15,834 nucleotides of DNA from an uncultured Prevotellaceae bacterium (lineage in GTDB: Bacteria; Bacteroidota; Bacteroidia; Bacteroidales; Bacteroidaceae): the NCBI GenBank assembly GCA_937898415.1, contig CALDLA010000060.1, positions 1 to 15,834 of the forward strand, in the 5' to 3' direction. Positions 1 to 6,365 of the stretch are shown in pieces. The number at the start of each line of letters is the position of its first letter. The first letter of the stretch is position 1. Below the pieces are notes generated by a model. The model did no database searches, was not told the origin of the DNA, and saw only the letters and a program-made list of their open reading frames with translations. Both the position numbers and the translations under genes were made by a program.

Positions 1-54
1 TAGCGCACTACGTTCGGGACGTAGGGGTCGGGCGTTCGAGTCGCCTCATCCCGA
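1..54 (+). tRNA. tRNA-Pro (anticodon CGG), 5' part cut off by the window edge
   Basis: The sequence folds as the 3' part of a tRNA. The end of the D arm (AGCGC) is at 2-6. The anticodon stem is CTACG/CGTAG (8-12 with 20-24) around the seven-base loop TTCGGGA, giving anticodon CGG at 15-17 and a G at the position 3' to it, as is usual for tRNA-Pro. A five-base variable loop follows at 25-29. The T stem is GGGCG/CGCCT (30-34 with 42-46, one G-U pair) with loop TTCGAGT. The 3' acceptor strand CATCCCG is at 47-53, with A as discriminator at 54. CCA is not encoded. The 5' acceptor strand and most of the D arm lie outside the window. Confidence 0.93.
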
Positions 55-146
55 CAACGCAAGGTTGTCAAACGCAGGAGTTGGCCCTGCAGCCGCTTAA
101 AACAAGCTGACAATAAGTTCCTGACAGTCAGCACGTTGTAAAGCAT

Positions 147-178
147 GGTGGTCGAGTAATCGGCCACCTTTTCTTTTT
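147..178 (+). terminator. Intrinsic terminator downstream of tRNA-Pro
   Basis: A nine-pair stem (147-155 with 160-168: GGTGGTCGA against TCGGCCACC, one T-G wobble) closes a GTAA tetraloop of the stable GNRA type. It is followed directly by TTTTCTTTTT (169-178). This is a textbook rho-independent terminator on the plus strand and most simply ends the tRNA transcript. Confidence 0.9.
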
Positions 179-212
179 GGCGTTCACGAAATTTTTGGCG
201 TGTTTTTGGCGT
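174..212. repeat. Three direct repeats of TTTTTGGCGT
   Basis: Exact copies of the ten-base unit TTTTTGGCGT lie at 174-183, 192-201 and 203-212. The first overlaps the T-run of the tRNA terminator. The spacing is 18 and 11 bases, so the two right-hand copies sit about one helical turn apart. Closely spaced direct repeats beside a tRNA 3' end resemble arm-type sites of a tyrosine recombinase. No integrase is visible in the window, so that role is inference. Confidence 0.6.
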
Positions 213-236
213 GATAACATTATTTAACCTTATCAC
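211..236. repeat. AT-rich inverted repeat GTGATAA/TTATCAC
   Basis: A perfect seven-base inverted repeat (211-217 and 230-236) flanks a 12-base AT-rich spacer. It begins inside the last TTTTTGGCGT repeat. It could be a protein-binding dyad, such as an operator or recombinase core-type site. It is unlikely to be a terminator, because no T-run follows. Confidence 0.45.
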
Positions 237-275
237 CCCTATTTCAGGCTGTTTTATGCGAGATATAGAGACAAT

Positions 276-304
276 GAGAGCCGGGGCGGTGGGCCTCGGC
301 TCTC
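276..304 (-). terminator. Strong 12-bp hairpin, candidate terminator of the fimbrial unit
   Basis: Bases 276-287 pair with 293-304 over 12 positions (GAGAGCCGGGGC with GCCTCGGCTCTC, one G-T wobble) around a five-base loop. It lies about 75 bases past the stop codon of the 379-1242 gene. The minus-strand sequence beyond it is pyrimidine-rich (ATTGTCTCTATATCTC) but has no clean T-run. It could be a weak terminator or a 3'-end stabilising structure. Confidence 0.45.
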
Positions 305-321
305 GAAGTTAAGAGAAGGTT

Positions 322-362
322 GGTCATGCAAGCCTGGGCAGACGTGTGACTTGCAAATGACC
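322..362 (-). other. Stem-loop just past the 287-residue gene
   Basis: GGTCATGCAAG (322-332) can pair with CTTGC (350-354) and ATGACC (357-362) through a two-base AA bulge, leaving a 17-base loop. It begins 16 bases beyond the stop codon at 379, so in the minus-strand transcript it is the first 3' structure. It is probably an mRNA 3'-end element working with the hairpin at 276-304. Confidence 0.4.
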
Positions 363-378
363 GAGTATCAAAAGTGCA

Positions 379-1242
379 TCAGAACGTGTAGCCGTTCACG
401 CTGTCCCAGTCGGGATCGGCGGTGAGGCGGAAGGTGCCGTCGGAGGTCTGGCCGCTGCCGCCGCTACCGAAAAAATTGCCAGTGTAGCGGGTAATTTGGT
501 TGCGGGTGACGGGGATGTTCTCGAAGATGCGCTCCTTCACGGTGTTGTCGTTGGCATCGAGGGCGGTGACGGTGAGCTTCGTCAACACCTCATCCTCGGT
601 GTGCGGCAGGGTGAAGATGTCGAAGGTGGTCACGCCGTCGGCAACTGTGCGGATTTCCGTTTGCTTTGAGTTGACACAGCCATAGCCAGCCGAGGGTGAA
701 AACGTCGAGGAGCCGCCCGTGTAGTAGAACTTGAACTTTGCCACGGTGGACGGGATTTCATCGTCGGTCAACACCATGCGGAACATGGCGACGGCGCGGG
801 TCAGAGTTAGGTCATACGATTGCTTGGCATCTGTCACGACCAGGTCACCATAATAATAAAAGGTGTCTGTCACTTTGTTGTTGGGGAATGTTACTTTCTC
901 CGTTGAGGTAATCGTGGCCGAGCCTTCGCCGTTGTGGGCGATGACTACCAACTGATACGTCCCTGTTGCAAGTGTCAGGGCAACGGTGCCATAGCCAGTA
1001 TCGCCCTCCTTTTGAGCTACCGTTTTTACCTTCGTACCTTCTGCATCAAAGATGGCGACATTCAGGCGCGAGCACAGTTCCGTGATGTCGGTGGCAGCAC
1101 GGGTTCCAAACGATTCCTGCTCATACTGCGTCATGTGTAGGATGACGTTTGCCTCCTTCATAGATACAATGTCCTCGTCGAGGACGGGTTTCTCGCACGC
1201 TGCAATCAGCAGGGCGAGCGCGATAAACAAATACTTCTTCAT
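379..1242 (-). CDS. FimB/Mfa2-family fimbrial-type lipoprotein
   Basis: This is a 287-residue lipoprotein. The N-terminus has a short basic start, a hydrophobic stretch and lipobox I-A-A-C with the lipidated cysteine at residue 16, so export and anchoring in an outer leaflet are expected. Residues around 50-110 read as a beta-sandwich with the pattern L(N)VAIFDAEG, LATGTYQLVVIAHNG typical of the N-terminal domain of FimB/Mfa2 fimbrial anchor or minor subunits of Bacteroidales. The second half contains DLTLTRAVAMFRM, IFTLPHTEDE and a terminal glycine-serine-rich stretch before WDSVNGYTF. The start lies 6 bases after the stop of the upstream fimbrial gene, so the two are co-transcribed. Family members usually anchor or terminate fimbriae. 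Here no major fimbrillin is visible, so the partner is unknown. Alternative: a lone surface lipoprotein with the same fold. Confidence 0.75.
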   Translation of the reverse strand: MKKYLFIALALLIAACEKPVLDEDIVSMKEANVILHMTQYEQESFGTRAATDITELCSRLNVAIFDAEGTKVKTVAQKEGDTGYGTVALTLATGTYQLVVIAHNGEGSATITSTEKVTFPNNKVTDTFYYYGDLVVTDAKQSYDLTLTRAVAMFRMVLTDDEIPSTVAKFKFYYTGGSSTFSPSAGYGCVNSKQTEIRTVADGVTTFDIFTLPHTEDEVLTKLTVTALDANDNTVKERIFENIPVTRNQITRYTGNFFGSGGSGQTSDGTFRLTADPDWDSVNGYTF

Positions 1243-1248
1243 GATGGA

Positions 1249-2622
1249 TCATTCTTTAGTGATGGAAATAGTGGCGACGGGACGAATACGGGCGGTAGCA
1301 GCAAAGTTGTCGGCACCATCGGCTGCAGTCTGGGAGAGAATGCGATAAAGAATAGTGCCGCTGGCATCGTAGAGGTATTTGCCACTGGCGCTTACATCGG
1401 ACTCAAAGGTGTCGTTAATGGAATTGAGCGCGGCGTAGATGACATTCAGTTCGTCGTAGGTGGGCAAGTGCCAATCGCTGATGCCGTCCACGTCTGCCTC
1501 GTTCAGTTTCTCGTCAATGAGGGCTTCGAGAACTTCGGGATGCCCTATGAAACTGGCATCGTTGTAAGCCTTGCCTATCGTCGCTTCGTTGGGCGAGAGC
1601 AGCGTCAACTCAGCCGACTGGCCATCATCTGCCACGATTGAGGCCAGTACATAACAGCCCTGATAGGTAGAGCCGACAGAGGGAAGGTCGCTGACAGTAT
1701 TACCATTGTCATCGCCCGAAGAGCCATTGTCATCATCAACCGCACTACTGCCGTTCTCGTCGAACTCAAAGCTGATTGTCCTTTCTCCGAGCCACGTTGC
1801 GCCTGTGATGGTGCCAGTCAGGTTGACACCTACGGCCTCGGTGTAGGTACCGTCAATGTTGATCTTATACCCAGCCTCCAACTGGTCGCTGCACGAATAG
1901 GTGTATGTCTTCGTCGTGCCACCAATGGCGATGTTCACACTCACGCTGGCGGGCTGACTGCTTGGTGGCAGCAGGTAGGCACTGGCGGCGTTCTGCCACG
2001 TCCTCCCATCCTCTTGGCGAATCAGCGCAATGATGCTGCTTCCATTCGTCGTACTATACGTCCCGCCGATGGTCAGGCTCTGCCATAGCGGGGCAATCGT
2101 CACGCTCACAGCCGTTGCCGCCGTCGGAATCTTTTTGATAGTCACGTCATGAATGAGCATCGTCTTCCGCATCATGCCCAGCGTGACAGTGTTCGTGCCG
2201 CCATCGACGAGCGTTGCCGTGGCCGAGGCCGTCATCAGGTCGCCGTGCTCGTGCCCTTCACGTAGCGCAATTGTCGACGTTGCCAAAGCATCCGACGCAT
2301 CAGGCAGTACATAGTCCGAAACCGACGCACCGCCAATGGCATACACTGAGTACGTCCCTTCCACAAGCGGAATGTTCAGCGCCTGCCCCTCGTCGCCGAT
2401 GGTCTGCACCGCCCGGCACTCATCGCCAGCAAACACATACACCGCCACAGGGTACGCAACCGTCGCTTCATCAGCAGATCCTCCCGCTCGCGTTCTTACC
2501 TGCAACACAGAGTTCTTTACTTGCCCGCTGCCGACATCCTCAATGTCATCCACGAGCGCTTTCTCACACGCCGTCAGCCCCAGCACCGCCAGAGCCGACG
2601 CAAACAAAATCTGTTTGTTCAT
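1249..2622 (-). CDS. FimB/Mfa2-like lipoprotein with C-terminal DUF1566/Lcl-like domain
   Basis: This is a 457-residue lipoprotein with signal and lipobox L-T-A-C (cysteine 19). Residues 55-270 look like the two beta-sandwich domains of a FimB/Mfa2-type fimbrial subunit: YPVAVYVFAG, then IPLVEGTYSVYAIGG, then the VTLGMMRKTMLIHDV strand of the second domain. An acidic glycine-serine-asparagine linker (about 290-310) leads to a separate C-terminal module (about 313-457). That module carries GCYVLA, WHLPTYDEL (384-392) and a terminal ARIRPV, the pattern of DUF1566/Lcl-like domains found on surface and fimbrial tip proteins. The layout of anchor, linker and exposed terminal module suggests a fimbrial tip or anchor subunit with a binding domain; this role is inference. 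It is first in a two-gene unit with the 379-1242 gene. An intrinsic terminator lies directly upstream. Confidence 0.72.
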   Translation of the reverse strand: MNKQILFASALAVLGLTACEKALVDDIEDVGSGQVKNSVLQVRTRAGGSADEATVAYPVAVYVFAGDECRAVQTIGDEGQALNIPLVEGTYSVYAIGGASVSDYVLPDASDALATSTIALREGHEHGDLMTASATATLVDGGTNTVTLGMMRKTMLIHDVTIKKIPTAATAVSVTIAPLWQSLTIGGTYSTTNGSSIIALIRQEDGRTWQNAASAYLLPPSSQPASVSVNIAIGGTTKTYTYSCSDQLEAGYKINIDGTYTEAVGVNLTGTITGATWLGERTISFEFDENGSSAVDDDNGSSGDDNGNTVSDLPSVGSTYQGCYVLASIVADDGQSAELTLLSPNEATIGKAYNDASFIGHPEVLEALIDEKLNEADVDGISDWHLPTYDELNVIYAALNSINDTFESDVSASGKYLYDASGTILYRILSQTAADGADNFAATARIRPVATISITKE

Positions 2623-2644
2623 AGTTTGTTATAATTTGGTGAAT

Positions 2645-2700
2645 AAAAAAAGCGGGTAAACTCCGGAGGATGCATTGCTGCAGACTCCAGAGTTACCCGG
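2645..2700 (-). terminator. Intrinsic terminator after the 906-residue barrel gene
   Basis: Read on the minus strand, the arm at 2685-2698 pairs with 2654-2668 (GGGTA, ACTC and GGAG blocks, with one bulged A and one mismatch). A further TGCA/TGCA pairing at the apex encloses TTGC. The stem is followed by seven consecutive T (2645-2651 on the complement). It lies about 50 bases past the stop at 2750 and only about 22 bases before the start codon at 2622. It ends the long GLPGLI/barrel operon, or may act as an attenuator in the leader of the fimbrial pair. Confidence 0.85.
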
Positions 2701-2749
2701 GTATTACTCGTATACTTTCCCCTAAACCTTCTTGCCTGAATACAGGGTA

Positions 2750-5470
2750 TTACAGCTTAAACGTCGCTCTCAGCAGGGCGGTGCGACCGCAGAGGGTGTA
2801 GTCGTAGGTGTAGGTGTTGATGCCGTTGAAGAGGGTGTAGGCGTAGTGGCGCTGGTTTAGGAGGTTGTCGAGTTCGAGGCGGAGGACGAGGCGTTTGAAT
2901 TTGTATTGGGCGGAGGCGTTGAAGAGGGACATGCGCTTGTACGTGTCGGTGGTGAGCTGGCGGCGCACGTGGTCATAGTCCAGGGAGAGGTCGAGGGTGG
3001 CGATGGGGAAGATGTGGACGGCACCGCTGTGGGTGAGGGAGGTCGTAGTGTTGCTCTCTTCGGAATAGCGGGTGCGCGACCACCCATAATTTATGTCGTA
3101 GCGCAGTTCGAGCCACTGGACGGGGGTGATGGTGGCGTTGCCATGTAGGGCGTAGCTGTTCGTGCGGGTGTCGATGACGGTCTCGTCCACGGCCTGTTCG
3201 CCACTGCCGAAGCTGTAGCTACCGTCGGCACCGAGCTTGGCAAAGAGCGTGGGGATGTTCTTCGTGGCGGCAAGAGAGAAACTGGTGGAGCGGCTGCGGG
3301 AGTCGCGGAGCAGGGCGGTGCTGCTCACGTCGATGCCGCTGACCGACTGCGACGTGAGCGTGTTCTGCTTGCCTTCGCTGTGGGTAGCTGCGAGGCTCAG
3401 CGTGAAGTACTGCATGGGCAACTGCCACTTCCAGTCGCCCGATGTGTGCCACGTGTTGGACTCGCCGATGATGCCCGACGAGGTGCGCACCGAGCGGTAA
3501 TCCACCTGCATCGGCTCCGTCAGCAGCGTCATCATGTCGCCGATGGAAGTCGTGTAGCCCGTCGAGAACGACAGTTTGCTGTTGGCCGAGAAGGTGTAGT
3601 TGATGCCCATCGAGGGATTGAGCACGGGCTTGACTATCAGTCGAGCCTGCTCACGCTCGGCAGAGCTGATGCAAGCATCGCTCTGCTCTCGCTCACTCGC
3701 AGCCTTGGTGTAGTTCAGTTTATTGGCTTTGCCTTCCTCCGTCACGACTCGGCCATCTTCAAGCGAGCTTGGATGGCTCTCGCTGTTTCGTCGGTTATAG
3801 TACAGCCCCTTCAGCGCTGCCCCGATGCCTGCACTCAGGTAGAAGCGGCGGTTCCTGGAATGAATCTCGAAGCCGGGGTTGAGGGTCGGCGTGAAGGCCC
3901 AGCCGCGAATGTCATTCATCTCGCCAGTCGCCGTGCGATAGGTTTCCAAGTCGTCATACATTGCTGACACGCTGACGGGCAGATTCAGCCGGAACGACTT
4001 GCCGATGGGGATTTGGAACGACGAGCCGACATTCATGCTGAGCGTCGAGGACTGTGCCGTCTGCCCGTAGTCCGTACCGTCTTGGCTGAACGACAGCCGC
4101 AACGTCGGTGTCCGCTTGAACGACACGTTGGCATGGACGTGTCGCCGTGCGCCCTTCTCCGTCCTGCCCATCCAGAAGAGTTCGTTGCCCACCTCAAACG
4201 ATGATGTCTTCCGTCGCTGCTCAACCAGCGCCCCATTGGCCACCACATCCCCCTCGTTCTGCTCAAACTTCCCTTTAAGCACGAACGTCTCGCTGAGATA
4301 CACGCGGTCGGCGTTCTTCAGGTAGTTCACCGACAGCTTCGGCAGGTGAATTTTTGTTATTGGCGATGTCTGTTCGCTCACGGTCACATAGTTCCCACCC
4401 TCGGCAAGGTACGTCGTGCTCTGGCTGATGTCGTGCGTGGCGCGGTGGTAGCTGTAGTCGGCATTCACCTTCATGGTCGTGAACGAGTCCGTGCGCAGGA
4501 TGCCGTTCACCGTCGCCATGCCGTTGCGCTGGTAGAGGTATTCGCCCTGCGGAGGCGCACCGCCGTCGAATCCACCAAAGAGGCTCGTGGCGCGGGTGCT
4601 CACATCCGAGCCGCCGAAGTGGTCGTACATGTCGGCCCGTGCAAAGCCCTTGTAGTTGCCGCCCTTCACCGAACAGATGGTCTGGAACTTGTTCGTGAAC
4701 ATCATGCCCGTCAGACCGAGGAGGGCTTGCAGCCTGTCATCACCGTCCTCCATATAGCCTGCTCCCGCCTCCTCCTGCCCGAACGGCTTAAACTTCGCCT
4801 TGTTCGACAGTTTGATGTTCATCGACACTTCATTGCTCGGCACGTCCTTCTCCACCCGTCGGCTGTGGTGGTTGCGCACTATCTCCACCTGCGTCACATA
4901 GTCCGCCGGGATGTTCCTCGTCGCCAGGTTGTACTTGCCTCCCAGCAGGTCCATGCCCTCGATGTTGAACTGCGAGATGGGCTTGCCCATGTAGCTGATG
5001 CCGCCGTTCTTCGACACGTCCACGCCCGGCAACCGTTTCAGTCCGTCCTCTAAGGTCACGTCGCCCTTGCCCAGGAACGACGCCAGGTTATGGCTCAGCG
5101 TGTCGCCCCTCTGCCGCAGCGGGTCAGGCTTCACCGTCACCTCCTTCAGCGAAACTGCCTTCGGAGTCAGCACCATGTCCACCTTCATCGTCCGTTCCTT
5201 TAGCGTCAATCGTTCCGACTCCTTCTCATAGCTGATGTGAGTGAACTGTAGCGACACCTCCCCGCTGGGCGCATTCTTCAATTCCAGACTATACTCGCCC
5301 TTCGCATTCGAGCTGGTGAACGCCAGCGTCTTGCTGCCGCTCACCAGTTTCACAATCACGTCACTCACGGGCTTATTTTGCAGGTCAATCACCCGTCCCG
5401 TCACTCGCATCTGTGCCGACGCATGGACGGCCAGCACCACATATAATATAATGTATAGGAGGCGTTTCAT
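2750..5470 (-). CDS. Outer-membrane beta-barrel protein, TonB-receptor-like with carboxypeptidase-regulatory-like N-domain
   Basis: This 906-residue protein has a cleavable signal peptide ending HASA before Q20. Residues 21-105 form a carboxypeptidase-regulatory-like beta-sandwich (VTGRVIDLQNKPVSDVIVKL, then TSSNAKGEYSL). Residues 110-221 resemble a TonB-receptor plug (RGDTLSHNLASF, LEDGLKRLPGV at 140-150, NIEGMDLLGG). The rest, about 225-906, has alternating amphipathic strands of an outer-membrane barrel and ends in FKL. It best fits the Bacteroidetes outer-membrane beta-barrel family related to TonB-dependent receptors but distinct from SusC. No obvious TonB box is visible. Loop residues 563-610 are odd: serine-, glutamate- and arginine-rich and encoded by two palindromic repeats. 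The gene starts 7 bases past a GLPGLI gene, is last in the operon, and is followed by a terminator. The substrate is unknown. Confidence 0.88.
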   Translation of the reverse strand: MKRLLYIILYVVLAVHASAQMRVTGRVIDLQNKPVSDVIVKLVSGSKTLAFTSSNAKGEYSLELKNAPSGEVSLQFTHISYEKESERLTLKERTMKVDMVLTPKAVSLKEVTVKPDPLRQRGDTLSHNLASFLGKGDVTLEDGLKRLPGVDVSKNGGISYMGKPISQFNIEGMDLLGGKYNLATRNIPADYVTQVEIVRNHHSRRVEKDVPSNEVSMNIKLSNKAKFKPFGQEEAGAGYMEDGDDRLQALLGLTGMMFTNKFQTICSVKGGNYKGFARADMYDHFGGSDVSTRATSLFGGFDGGAPPQGEYLYQRNGMATVNGILRTDSFTTMKVNADYSYHRATHDISQSTTYLAEGGNYVTVSEQTSPITKIHLPKLSVNYLKNADRVYLSETFVLKGKFEQNEGDVVANGALVEQRRKTSSFEVGNELFWMGRTEKGARRHVHANVSFKRTPTLRLSFSQDGTDYGQTAQSSTLSMNVGSSFQIPIGKSFRLNLPVSVSAMYDDLETYRTATGEMNDIRGWAFTPTLNPGFEIHSRNRRFYLSAGIGAALKGLYYNRRNSESHPSSLEDGRVVTEEGKANKLNYTKAASEREQSDACISSAEREQARLIVKPVLNPSMGINYTFSANSKLSFSTGYTTSIGDMMTLLTEPMQVDYRSVRTSSGIIGESNTWHTSGDWKWQLPMQYFTLSLAATHSEGKQNTLTSQSVSGIDVSSTALLRDSRSRSTSFSLAATKNIPTLFAKLGADGSYSFGSGEQAVDETVIDTRTNSYALHGNATITPVQWLELRYDINYGWSRTRYSEESNTTTSLTHSGAVHIFPIATLDLSLDYDHVRRQLTTDTYKRMSLFNASAQYKFKRLVLRLELDNLLNQRHYAYTLFNGINTYTYDYTLCGRTALLRATFKL
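3660..3686. repeat. Palindromic element inside the barrel gene
   Basis: GCAGAGC (3660-3666) pairs with GCTCTGC (3680-3686), and GATGC (3668-3672) with GCATC (3675-3679), leaving one unpaired T and an AA centre. It is in frame within the 906-residue barrel gene and encodes part of the SEREQSDACISSAEREQ stretch, which looks like translated repeat rather than barrel strand. It lies about 50 bases from the 60-base repeat at 3734-3793. Confidence 0.6.
3734..3793. repeat. 60-base dispersed repeat, copy A (inside barrel gene)
   Basis: These 60 bases match 11524-11583 with 6 mismatches by hand alignment, without gaps. The core on the minus strand is a hairpin: GCCATC pairs with GATGGC, and CAAGC with GCTTG. 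Here the element is translated in frame as part of a barrel loop, including SHPSSLEDGRVVTEE. Confidence 0.85.
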
Positions 5471-5477
5471 TTCAGTT

Positions 5478-6344
5478 TTACTTCAATTCCAGCGGTTGAT
5501 ACTTATTTACTTTCTTCGGGATAATCATATCAGTAGCCACGACCGAGATTTTATCTTCGGCAGGAGGTTCTGGGCCACCCGGCCACATCTCGATGATGTT
5601 CAGGTGGTCGTAGGTGCCGTCGGGGATGTAGTAGCGTGGGTTCTGCACGTACTGCTTCGAGCAGAAGGTCTTGTTGCGGCGGGAAATGAACTTGTTACGC
5701 TCCATCGTCGTGTAGCCGTTCTTGCCCATATAGCCCATCTTGGCCGTCCGCTGCATCAGCCTTGCGAAGTCGAAACGGAAAATGCCGTCCTTGTCTTCAG
5801 CCTTCAGAATCATGCCGGGCAGTCCGCGCAGCTTCCACGGGCCGTAGGGTGCCGACACTTCCTCCGAGTACCATGCCGTCCACGTCCTGCCGCCATATTT
5901 GCCGACGGCTTTCTGACACAGGTATCCGCCCACGGTCAGCGTGTCGTCAGTCAGTTCCCATTGGAAGTCAGGCAGCGGCTCCGTGTAGAAGTAGCGGTTG
6001 GGCGTAATCTTGTCGAACACGCTCACCTCGCCCTCGGGATGACCCACGTAGAGGACGAACAGGTTATACTTCCTTGCCACCCATTCGCCAAACTGATAGT
6101 CCTTGTTCGAGCCTTCGCCGAAGTTCTCCATCATAGCGCGGTTGAACTCCTTGCACATTACCGTGTGACTGCCCACTACCACGGCCAGCCGCACCGAGTC
6201 CGTCACGGCGTTGCCTGTCCTGTCAGTCGTGTTGGTTACTAAGTCATAGGCCACCACAAACTGTGCCTGGTCTATGCTATCGTTCTGAGCCTGCGCTGCT
6301 ACCGTCAGCACTAAGGCCATCATGGTCACTAAAATCTTTTTCAT
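5478..6344 (-). CDS. GLPGLI family secreted protein (paralogue 1)
   Basis: This 288-residue protein has a cleavable signal peptide (MKKILVTMMALVLTVAAQAQ) and no membrane segment after it, so it should be periplasmic or surface-exposed. The family signature is GPWKLRGLPGMILKAED (168-184), preceded by GYLCQKAVGKYGGRTWTAWY with cysteine 143. The second cysteine seen in most paralogues here is glycine in this copy. The protein ends with YQPLELK, the C-terminal motif shared by its relatives. It lies between the two barrel genes, 21 bases after the 931-residue barrel and 7 bases before the 906-residue one, so its product probably works with one or both. I know of no established biochemical function for the GLPGLI family. 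Confidence 0.92.
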   Translation of the reverse strand: MKKILVTMMALVLTVAAQAQNDSIDQAQFVVAYDLVTNTTDRTGNAVTDSVRLAVVVGSHTVMCKEFNRAMMENFGEGSNKDYQFGEWVARKYNLFVLYVGHPEGEVSVFDKITPNRYFYTEPLPDFQWELTDDTLTVGGYLCQKAVGKYGGRTWTAWYSEEVSAPYGPWKLRGLPGMILKAEDKDGIFRFDFARLMQRTAKMGYMGKNGYTTMERNKFISRRNKTFCSKQYVQNPRYYIPDGTYDHLNIIEMWPGGPEPPAEDKISVVATDMIIPKKVNKYQPLELK

Positions 6345-6365
6345 TGTTCTTGATGTTTTATGGTG

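Larger units (their letters stand above)
55..378. other. Gene-free interval downstream of tRNA-Pro
   Basis: No credible coding region is visible in these 324 bases. The interval holds a small inverted repeat at the tRNA end (GACAAC 53-58 with GTTGTC 64-69), an intrinsic terminator at 147-178, three TTTTTGGCGT direct repeats (174-212), an AT-rich dyad (211-236), a 12-bp hairpin (276-304) and a long imperfect stem-loop (322-362). It separates the plus-strand tRNA from the end of the minus-strand fimbrial unit, so transcription converges here. Several of these elements are listed separately. Confidence 0.8.

Noticed and set aside
5241..6242. A 333-codon open frame on the plus strand spanning the barrel and GLPGLI 1 genes.
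   Set aside because: It runs antisense across two well-supported genes and the gap between them, and its translation has no recognisable domain. It is a shadow frame.
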